Source: Pseudomonadota bacterium (GTDB lineage Bacteria; Myxococcota_A; Polyangia; Haliangiales; Haliangiaceae). From it: a stretch of 5,676 bases of DNA. The stretch's first letter is position 1. Every line of letters starts with the position of its first letter. The stretch is from assembly GCA_023430775.1 (NCBI GenBank), contig JAEYYY010000716.1:1-5676 (forward strand), in the 5' to 3' direction. The notes under the pieces were generated by a model. The model was not told where the DNA came from. It did no database searches and saw only the letters and a program-made list of their open reading frames with translations. This document shows, piece after piece, positions 1-5,317 of this stretch. The position numbers were made by a program, and so were the translations under genes.

Positions 1-455
1 ATCCGGTAGCGATCCGCGAACACCGTGCCGCGCCGCGATGCGAGCGCGTTGAGTGCGCGCGCGGCGGCGACCTGGAAGCCCTGCATGCCGCGGGCGAGCG
101 CGACGCGATCCTCGGCCTCGACCACCAGCTCGATGCCGTGATCGTCGTGATCGCGGCGGCCGGTGACCTGATGCTCGAGGATCCGGAAGTCAGCGCGATC
201 GCGGGCGCCGGCGACTCGCCGGATCGCACCGCTCGCGCGCTCGCTGCGTAGATCGCCGACGGCGCGCACCACGCGCGCGACCACGATCACCGGTTCGCCG
301 ACGGCGAGGTGAGCGCGGCGCTTGTGCGGCTCGCTCGCGCGGGCGCCGCGTGGTGGTCGGCCGGCGCCGGAGCGCGCGCCGCCCCAGCTCGCGCGTGCGG
401 TGGCTCGAGGTCTCGGGACGCGTGATCGATTCGAGGCGCGGATGGCGATGCGCAT
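1..455 (-). CDS. IS200-like / REP-associated tyrosine transposase (RAYT), 3' end beyond left edge
   Basis: The first 151 codons of a minus-strand gene run off the left edge. The translation carries WGGARSGAGRPP (residues 24-35), the N-terminal signature of RAYT/IS200-like single-strand transposases, followed by SEPHKRR. Further on come RVALARGMQGFQ (117-128), AAARALNAL and RRGTVFADRYR (141-151), which match the conserved core next to the catalytic site in this family. Family members cut and join single-stranded DNA with a HUH metal site and a C-terminal tyrosine; the tyrosine would lie outside the window. Where NHxHLLVEA is expected, the sequence reads HGIELVVEA, preceded by a short R/D/H-rich insertion, so the HUH histidines seem to be lost. 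The start is ATG at 453-455, the first ATG before the signature, with no clear Shine-Dalgarno. It is divergent from the sigma-like gene. It could be a domesticated or decaying copy. The family call is strong; activity is doubtful. Confidence 0.85.
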   Translation of the reverse strand, partial: MRIAIRASNRSRVPRPRATARASWGGARSGAGRPPRGARASEPHKRRAHLAVGEPVIVVARVVRAVGDLRSERASGAIRRVAGARDRADFRILEHQVTGRRDHDDHGIELVVEAEDRVALARGMQGFQVAAARALNALASRRGTVFADRYR

Positions 456-551
456 GTGTAGGTGAAGATCGTACCAGACTTGATTTCGCCGAGATCTCTC
501 CCGAACAAAGTTTTAGTGATAGTTGCGGCGACCCATTGCCACGTCGATCAC

Positions 552-569
552 GGTGAGCGCATGGTGAGC
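552..569. repeat. Direct repeat GGTGAGC x2, 11-base period
   Basis: GGTGAGC occurs at 552-558 and again at 563-569, so the copies are spaced about one helical turn apart, upstream of the sigma-like gene. Paired half-sites with this spacing can bind a regulator on one face of the DNA. Chance occurrence in GC-rich DNA is possible, and no regulator is identified. Confidence 0.35.
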
Positions 570-573
570 TCAA

Positions 574-596
574 CTGGACATGCACGACGCGTCCAG
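574..596. repeat. Inverted repeat CTGGAC-N11-GTCCAG before the sigma-like gene
   Basis: Perfect 6-base arms at 574-579 and 591-596 flank an 11-base spacer. The repeat ends one base before the GAGGGGG ribosome-binding purine run of the downstream gene. It could be an operator, or an RNA hairpin in the 5' leader that affects ribosome access. Which of these applies cannot be decided from sequence. Confidence 0.4.
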
Positions 597-597
597 C

Positions 598-604
598 GAG
601 GGGG
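598..604 (+). promoter_or_regulatory. Ribosome binding site GAGGGGG for the sigma-like gene
   Basis: The purine run GAGGGGG lies 10 bases before the ATG at 615. It supports that start over the in-frame ATGs at 462 and 561, which have weaker upstream sequence. A second purine match, AGGA at 610-613, is too close to the ATG to function well. Confidence 0.5.
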
Positions 605-614
605 AAAACAGGAA

Positions 615-1172
615 ATGGACACCGAACCCGCGCAAGCGCCGCTCACGCTCGAGCCGATCCGCTTCGATCCGCACACGTTCGCGATGGCGTGGAACGGAGC
701 GTCAACCGATGGCGACGTCCCGGAGTCGAGCCGCATCGAGCTCGACCGTCCCGGTGGGCGTCGACGTCGCCGGACGCGGCCGCGCAGCCAGACGATCGCG
801 ATGAAGCGCGTGGCTCGCGCGGAGCGAGCCGCGCTCGCCGAGCTCTATCCGGTCGAGGATGTCGCCAGCGTGCCGCGCCCCACCACGCGCGCCGAGTGCC
901 GGCAGCATGCGGGGCCGTGCCCGTGGGTGGCCTGCAAGCACCACCTCTATCTCGACATCAATCCGCTCACCGGCTCGATCAAGATCAACTTCCCGGACCT
1001 CGAGCCGTGGGAGCTCCAGCACACCTGCGCGCTCGACGTCGCGGAGCAGGGTGCGCTGACGCTCGAGCAGGTCGGCGAGATCACGAACCTGACGCGCGAG
1101 CGAGTGCGCCAGCTCGAGGCCGTCGGCCTGAGCAAGCTCGGGATGGTCGCGAAGCGATTCGGGCTTCGCTAG
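615..1172 (+). CDS. Sigma-70 region 4-like helix-turn-helix DNA-binding protein with conserved cysteines
   Basis: This 185-residue protein is probably a transcription factor that binds DNA through a sigma region 4.2-type helix-turn-helix. Residues 148-176 read LTLEQVGEITNLTRERVRQ then LEAVGLSKLG, very close to the -35-recognition helix of primary sigma factors (TRERIRQIEA). There is no sigma region 2, so it is not a full sigma factor. The middle (about 86-145) is a distinct conserved block, PCPWVACKHHLYLD and INFPDLEPWEL, with cysteines at 95, 102, 107 and 138 plus nearby histidines, which could bind zinc or an Fe-S cluster. From memory this architecture recurs in Myxococcota and related groups as an uncharacterised sigma-like HTH family. 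Residues 46-58 are very arginine-rich and probably disordered. The start at 615 is chosen for the GAGGGGG ribosome site and the rise in GC at third positions there; ATG 462 would add 51 atypical residues. The gene converges on the stress-protein gene. Confidence 0.85.
   Translation: MDTEPAQAPLTLEPIRFDPHTFAMAWNGASTDGDVPESSRIELDRPGGRRRRRTRPRSQTIAMKRVARAERAALAELYPVEDVASVPRPTTRAECRQHAGPCPWVACKHHLYLDINPLTGSIKINFPDLEPWELQHTCALDVAEQGALTLEQVGEITNLTRERVRQLEAVGLSKLGMVAKRFGLR
1149..1169. terminator. Possible shared hairpin at the convergent gene ends
   Basis: GCGAAGC (1149-1155) and GCTTCGC (1163-1169) form a perfect 7-bp stem with a 7-base loop, ending at the last sense codon of the plus-strand gene and four bases past the minus-strand stop. 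The position fits a bidirectional terminator between convergent genes that leave no other room for one. No U-rich tract follows on either strand, so intrinsic termination is uncertain. Confidence 0.35.
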
Positions 1173-1173
1173 C

Positions 1174-2430
1174 TCATCCGGGGCGGAGGACGAGGACCGG
1201 CAGCCGGGTCGCGCGCAGCAGCTTGTCTGCGACCGAGCCGACCAGCGCGCGGGTGATGCCCGAGCGACCGTGCGAGCAGATGCAGATCACGTCGACGCCG
1301 AGCCGGGCCGCGGTCTGCGCCGCCGTCTTCGCCGGATCGTCGCCGCGCACGACGTGCGCCTGGACCTTCTGCCTGGCACCCTGCGGCGCCAGCGCGAGCA
1401 GCGTCCTGGTGATCTCGGCGACGTCGACCTGAGCGTCCTCGTCGACGATGTGGACGATGTGGATCTCGGCATCGGGCTCGCAGGCGGCGAACGCGTACGG
1501 CACCGCGCGGTTGCTGAACTGCGAGAGATCGGTGGCGACCAGCGCGCCGCGGAGCAGCGGCACGGTGATCGTGGGGACCTCGGCCTGCGGCGGCACGCAG
1601 ACGACCGATTGCGTGGCCTCGTCGACGATCACCGACGACACCGAGCCCAGCCGGCCGAGCCCGGTCTTCTGGCCGGTGCCGATCACGATCGCGTCGACCT
1701 TCTCCTCGGTGGCGAGCTCGACGAGGTGATCGCCGATCCGGCCGAGGCCGCGGCGCGCGCGCGGGGTCACCGAGCCGGCCGATGTCTGCGGGACCGGGCC
1801 GAAGCGGCGCAGCAAATCGCGCTCCATCAGCTTCTCGATCCGCTGATCGCGATCGACCATGCTCTTGCGATCGAGGCCGTAATACTCGCAGGCGTCGTCC
1901 GGGTAGTAGATCGCGCCGAGCACGACATCGATCTTGCCGAGCGTGCGCATGCGATGCGTCCACTGGATGCCGAGGTCGCACACGGCGGAGTCGTCGACGC
2001 CGAGCATCATCTTGAGCGCGGCTCCGCCGCTGGCGTAGCGCAGCCACGGCGCGGGATCGCGGACGACGATCACCGGCACGTCGGTGCGCGAGATGATCGA
2101 GCTCGCGGTGCTGCCGAGGCCGCCCTTGCCGCGCGACCGCGCCGCGATCACGATCAGATCGCTGCTCTCGGTGTCGGCGAAGCGCACCAGCGTGGCATCG
2201 GTGGGCCCGGAGACCAGCTCGGTCCGGATCGGGAGGTTGGCGCCGGCCCTGATCTTGGCCTGCGCATCGAGCGTGGGACGCAGCGACGACAGCGTGGCAT
2301 CGCCGGCGTCGTCATCGGCGACGTGGACGAGGACGATCTCCTTGTCGCCGCGCAGCTTGCCGAGCGCGAGGGCGACGTCGAGGGCTCCACCGCTGGCTTC
2401 GGAGAGATCGGTACCGCAGATGATCGACAT
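1174..2430 (-). CDS. Triple-domain universal stress protein
   Basis: The 418-residue product has three UspA-type domains in tandem, at about 1-124, 139-281 and 293-416, where one or two is usual. Domain 1 opens with IICGTDLSEASGGALDVA and ends in DVPVIVVRDP. Domain 2 begins KMMLGVDDS, has a longer middle (about 175-235), and ends IVIGTGQKTGLGRLGS then SVVCVPP. Domain 3 begins GALVATDLSQFSNRAVPYA and ends CSHGRSGITRALVGS then LPVLVLRP. The ATP motif G-x2-G-x9-G-S/T is nearly intact only in domain 3, where the first Gly is Cys385; domains 1 and 2 have shortened, degenerate loops. USPs are cytoplasmic nucleotide-binding or dimerising proteins linked to stress survival; the ligand here is unknown. 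ATG at 2428-2430 is five bases past the PilZ stop, with no clear Shine-Dalgarno, which suggests translational coupling as the last gene of a three-gene operon. The family call is secure. Confidence 0.93.
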   Translation of the reverse strand: MSIICGTDLSEASGGALDVALALGKLRGDKEIVLVHVADDDAGDATLSSLRPTLDAQAKIRAGANLPIRTELVSGPTDATLVRFADTESSDLIVIAARSRGKGGLGSTASSIISRTDVPVIVVRDPAPWLRYASGGAALKMMLGVDDSAVCDLGIQWTHRMRTLGKIDVVLGAIYYPDDACEYYGLDRKSMVDRDQRIEKLMERDLLRRFGPVPQTSAGSVTPRARRGLGRIGDHLVELATEEKVDAIVIGTGQKTGLGRLGSVSSVIVDEATQSVVCVPPQAEVPTITVPLLRGALVATDLSQFSNRAVPYAFAACEPDAEIHIVHIVDEDAQVDVAEITRTLLALAPQGARQKVQAHVVRGDDPAKTAAQTAARLGVDVICICSHGRSGITRALVGSVADKLLRATRLPVLVLRPG

Positions 2431-2435
2431 GATGT

Positions 2436-2837
2436 TTACGAGAGGTAGGCGAAGCGGCGGATCAGCTCGAGGAGCCGAGTGCGGAGCTCGTCGTCGATAT
2501 CGACGAACCGGATACCCATTCCGGGGTGCAGGTTATCCGGCGCACCCGGCCGGTACGGGTTCACCCAGATCACCTCGCCCTCGCACTCGATCTTTTCCTG
2601 ACCCTGGTGGTCGGCGAAGCGAAGGTTGAGCAGCGTTCCCGGCTGCTCGGGGGTGGTGGTGCGGACGAAGATGCCGGTGGCGCTGATGTCCGTGATGTAC
2701 GCGAACAGATAGTTGTCCTCGCTCGCGTAGTCGACCTCGAGATCGACGAACACGCGCGGCGCCTGCCGGCGATCCGCATCGCTCAGCACCCGCTCCGCGC
2801 CGTCCAGCTGGACCTTCTGTGCCACGAGGGGCGTCAT
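2436..2837 (-). CDS. PilZ domain protein (Myxococcus-type TIGR02266-like), putative c-di-GMP receptor
   Basis: The 133-residue product is almost entirely one PilZ domain. The c-di-GMP-binding signature is present: R24-x3-R28 (RQAPR) in the N-terminal arm and D50-x-S52-x2-G55 (DISATGIFV) on the barrel. The rest follows the pattern of the paralogous family expanded in Myxococcus (TIGR02266): GTLLNLRF, a GEVIWVNPYRP strand, HPGMGIRFVDID, and a C-terminal amphipathic helix. It is a cytoplasmic protein with no signal peptide or membrane segment and no attached output domain, so it would act by binding a partner. Its neighbour upstream is the membrane glycosyltransferase, 21 bases away, and downstream is the stress protein, 5 bases away, which makes either a candidate partner. 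The start is well fixed by an AAGGA ribosome site seven bases before the ATG. c-di-GMP binding is inferred from the intact motifs. Confidence 0.93.
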   Translation of the reverse strand: MTPLVAQKVQLDGAERVLSDADRRQAPRVFVDLEVDYASEDNYLFAYITDISATGIFVRTTTPEQPGTLLNLRFADHQGQEKIECEGEVIWVNPYRPGAPDNLHPGMGIRFVDIDDELRTRLLELIRRFAYLS

Positions 2838-2844
2838 AGCCCGG

Positions 2845-2849
2845 TCCTT
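2845..2849 (-). promoter_or_regulatory. Ribosome binding site AAGGA for the PilZ gene
   Basis: AAGGA on the minus strand lies seven bases before the ATG at 2835-2837, inside the 21-base gap after the glycosyltransferase stop. This is a near-ideal site, and it indicates that PilZ is translated independently within the operon. Confidence 0.7.
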
Positions 2850-2858
2850 GCTCCAGGG

Positions 2859-5261
2859 TCAATCGAGGAGAAGCGACGCGATCTTCACGCGATCCGTTGT
2901 ATCTCGCATGTCACCCGGCGCCGCGCTGACGGTCATGTTGCGGAAGTTCGGAGCGCTGCCCGTGAAGAACCCGATCCACAGATCGTACTTCCCCGGAGGG
3001 TAGCCACCGCCGCCGGTCTTCATCGGATGGCGATCGATGATGAAGTCGCCGGGCTGCCAGGTCGAGGTCGGGCACCGATCCTTGATCGGCTTGTGGTCGC
3101 CATCGCGCAGCCGCAGCGGGCCATCGAAGTGGAGCAGCATCGTCCACGCCCCACCGACCGGTGCGAGCACCTTCCAGTACGTCACCACCTCGAAGTTGTC
3201 GCCGCGCTCGAGCTTGCCGGGAATGTCCCAGCCGAGCAACTCGAGCTTGTTGTCGAACACGATGCGCGCCTTCGGCTTGGTCTTGATGTTGGCCGGCAGC
3301 TTGTGCGCGATCGTCTCCCGCAGCGGATTCTTGTCGGTGGTGCCGTCGACCCGGTTCGATAGCAGGAGGTTGCGCAGGTTGCGATCCTCGAGCACGAAGT
3401 ACGGCGCATCGCCCATCTCGCGATGCAGCGTGCACAGCTCGCCCTGCGGTGCGATCGCGAACACGCGCGTCGGCTGCTTGAGCGCCTTGACGATCGCATC
3501 GCGCGATGCCGCCGGCTCGGGCGTCACCGCGGTGTAGTGCGATGGTGCGAAGCCGAGATCTCCCATCACGTGGAGCGGCTCGCCATCCTTGCGCAGGCTG
3601 TCGTAGGTGGCGAGCAGCTCCTTCGACGACAGGTGATACGCGAGCGTGGGTTGCCAGACGAAGCTCCAGAACGCGGCGAGCGTCACCGTGGCGGCGAGGC
3701 TGGCGGCGAACGCGATGTTCGCGGCCTTGCGCAGCGTGCGCGCGAGCCTGGTCTGCGCGTCGTTCCACAGCACCAGCGTCAGCACGAAGCCGAGCGCGGC
3801 GAGCACGCCGAGGACCAGCACCCACAGGCGCAGCGGCAGCACCGCCCGTGCTTCCTTCGGATACGTGATGATCTCGGCGCCCGACAGCAGCGACGTCAGC
3901 TTGTCGGTGAACGACTGCAGATCCTTGCCGAGGTCGAGCACGGCGAGCCCGACGAACAGCGCGATCAGCATCGCGCCACCCGGCATGCCGGACTCCGCCG
4001 GCTCCGCGGTGGGCAGGACGGTTCCGGACGGCACGCCGGTGACCGGCGGCGACGTGCGCTTCTGGCTCCGCCGCGACAGCACGTCGTCGAGCCAGATGCC
4101 CGTCGCGATCGCGAGGGCAGGGAAGCCGGACCACATCACGTTGCCGACCCGGCGCTGCCACGCCTCGGCGGCGATCCACGAGGCCGCCGCCCACGCGAGC
4201 GTCAGCGCGCCCGCGAGCTTCTTGTTCGGATCGGACGATCGCAAGAGGCCGAACATCGCGATCGGCCCGACGATGCCCCACGGGAACGTGCCGTACGCGA
4301 TCTGCTCGAACGTGCTGTCGAAGATGAAGCGGATGTCGTCCTCGGCGCGCCAGATCGCCCCGAGCGCCGACGACCAGCAGCCCTCCGCGACGATCGCCTT
4401 GCCGAACATCTGGCGCGCCGGCGGCGGTGTCAGCCCGGGATACGGCTCGACCCAGTAGTACATCTGGTAGGCGAGGATGCCGACGAGCACGATCGCGGCG
4501 AGCGTCGCGACGAGCGCGGCGACGTGACCTGAGTCGATGCGGCCCCGCACCGCCGACGCCACGAACGGCACGCCGAGCGAGCCCGCGGCAGCGAACGCTC
4601 CGATCGGCACCAGCAAGCCGAGCAGCGCGCCGCCCCCGTAGAACGCGATCGGGAGGCCCGCGATCAAGGCGACCACCGAGCAGCCGAGATCGAGCGCGAG
4701 GTGGTCGCGGTTCGGACGCGCCAGCCCGAACAGCGCGAACAGGATCAGCGTCGATCCGCACGCCGTGCCGATGTCCGACGTGATCATCCGCGACTGCAGC
4801 ACCATCACCGGCATCGCGAGCAGCACGCACGACGCGATCACGCCGGCGCGCGCGCCGCCCCCGCGCATCGCGATCCCCGCGGCGGCGAGCGCGGTCACCA
4901 GGCCGAAAAGCGCGAACGGCAGGCGCCTCCCGCCATCGTCGTCGCCGAACGTGTCGCGGCCCATCTCGATCGCGCTGTCGCGCAGCGAGCGGGCGGCGGC
5001 GTCCTTCGGCGGCACCCGCACGCAGTCCTCGTCATCGGTGGGCTTGCCGGACTTGGTGACCGGCGGTGGCTTGGGCGTGACATCCAGCGGCGGCGCGACG
5101 CGATCGGCGAGCTGGCGCTCGCTCGGTTCCCACAGGCCGGGCTCGCCGAGGCACGGCAGCAGCACGGTCGCGGCGAGCAGGAAGCAGGCGACCAGCGCGA
5201 TCGGCCATCTACCGATCAGCTGGCCGAGCCCGGTCACGGCACGCTTGCGCGGGAACGTCAC
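2859..5261 (-). CDS. ArnT/PMT-like GT-C integral membrane glycosyltransferase with C-terminal beta domain
   Basis: The 800-residue product has about 13 predicted membrane spans (first 19-38, last 513-535), as in ArnT/GT83 and GT39 enzymes, which transfer a sugar from a polyprenyl phosphate carrier on the periplasmic face. The first loop holds GEPGLWEPSERQLADR (39-54), the expected place of catalytic acidic residues, and RMITSDIGTACGSTL (158-172) matches the second conserved family motif. The first loop also carries a Pro/Asp-rich insertion (about 56-112). A second low-complexity linker is at 396-427. After the last span come a periplasmic region (540-660) and a C-terminal domain (665-800), with LELLGWDIP, then EVVTYWKVLAPVGG and TSTWQPGDFIIDRH, resembling the beta-sandwich tails of some GT39-family proteins. 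Acceptor and donor are unknown; lipid A, lipoprotein or exopolysaccharide are all possible. The start is GTG, with GAGGG 12 bases upstream, a long spacing; GTG at codon 9 is an alternative. It is the first gene of the operon with PilZ and USP. Confidence 0.85.
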   Translation of the reverse strand: MTFPRKRAVTGLGQLIGRWPIALVACFLLAATVLLPCLGEPGLWEPSERQLADRVAPPLDVTPKPPPVTKSGKPTDDEDCVRVPPKDAAARSLRDSAIEMGRDTFGDDDGGRRLPFALFGLVTALAAAGIAMRGGGARAGVIASCVLLAMPVMVLQSRMITSDIGTACGSTLILFALFGLARPNRDHLALDLGCSVVALIAGLPIAFYGGGALLGLLVPIGAFAAAGSLGVPFVASAVRGRIDSGHVAALVATLAAIVLVGILAYQMYYWVEPYPGLTPPPARQMFGKAIVAEGCWSSALGAIWRAEDDIRFIFDSTFEQIAYGTFPWGIVGPIAMFGLLRSSDPNKKLAGALTLAWAAASWIAAEAWQRRVGNVMWSGFPALAIATGIWLDDVLSRRSQKRTSPPVTGVPSGTVLPTAEPAESGMPGGAMLIALFVGLAVLDLGKDLQSFTDKLTSLLSGAEIITYPKEARAVLPLRLWVLVLGVLAALGFVLTLVLWNDAQTRLARTLRKAANIAFAASLAATVTLAAFWSFVWQPTLAYHLSSKELLATYDSLRKDGEPLHVMGDLGFAPSHYTAVTPEPAASRDAIVKALKQPTRVFAIAPQGELCTLHREMGDAPYFVLEDRNLRNLLLSNRVDGTTDKNPLRETIAHKLPANIKTKPKARIVFDNKLELLGWDIPGKLERGDNFEVVTYWKVLAPVGGAWTMLLHFDGPLRLRDGDHKPIKDRCPTSTWQPGDFIIDRHPMKTGGGGYPPGKYDLWIGFFTGSAPNFRNMTVSAAPGDMRDTTDRVKIASLLLD

Positions 5262-5317
5262 CGGCTGAACGTACCCTCGACTTGCGCTCGAGCGTTAGTG
5301 CAAGCGACGATCGGTTC
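5262..5317. promoter_or_regulatory. Divergent promoter region with imperfect inverted repeat
   Basis: This short gap (about 56 bases, depending on the plus-strand start) lies between the glycosyltransferase operon and the MBL-fold gene, so it must carry promoters for one or both unless these lie inside the genes. It holds CTTGCGCT (5281-5288) and AGTGCAAG (5297-5304), which pair at 7 of 8 positions around an 8-base spacer. A nested perfect palindrome, CGCTCGAGCG, is at 5285-5294. No credible sigma-70 -35/-10 pair was found on either strand. Confidence 0.4.

Larger units (their letters stand above)
456..614. promoter_or_regulatory. Divergent intergenic region, low GC, with short repeats
   Basis: This 159-base gap separates the divergent transposase and sigma-like genes. 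Its left half (about 456-545) is markedly richer in A/T than the surrounding coding DNA, as expected for promoters. No convincing -35/-10 pair was found. The best single match is TACGAT on the minus strand (468-473), which has no good -35 partner. Also visible are a GAGATCTC palindrome (491-498), two GGTGAGC copies 11 bases apart (552-558 and 563-569), and an inverted repeat at 574-596. A plus-strand open frame continues upstream to 462, but its third-position GC is only about 55%, so it is judged non-coding. Confidence 0.5.

Noticed and set aside
480..508. TTGATT (480-485) as a -35 box for the sigma-like gene
   Set aside because: At 17-base spacing the -10 position reads GAACAA, a poor match, and no other spacing gives a credible pair.
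190..585. Minus-strand frame of 131 codons overlapping the transposase
   Set aside because: It is an Arg/Ser-rich shadow frame. The transposase frame over the same bases carries the WGGARSGAGRPP signature.
462..614. Upstream extension of the sigma-like gene starting at ATG 462
   Set aside because: It has low third-position GC, residues unlike the family, no good ribosome site, and overlap with the likely divergent promoter. The ATG at 615 has a better site and matching codon use.
1270..2448. Long plus-strand open frame (about 392 codons) antisense to the stress-protein gene
   Set aside because: Its Arg/Asp/Ala/His-rich translation has no recognisable motif. Long antisense frames are expected opposite real genes at this GC content, and the minus strand has three clear Usp domains.
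3423..4532. Long plus-strand open frame antisense to the glycosyltransferase
   Set aside because: Its composition is dominated by Arg, Gly and Asp with no domain signature. The minus-strand frame encodes clear membrane spans and family motifs.
2911..4830. Long second minus-strand frame (about 639 codons) overlapping the glycosyltransferase
   Set aside because: It is an Arg/Ala-rich shifted reading of the same gene, with no membrane spans or motifs.
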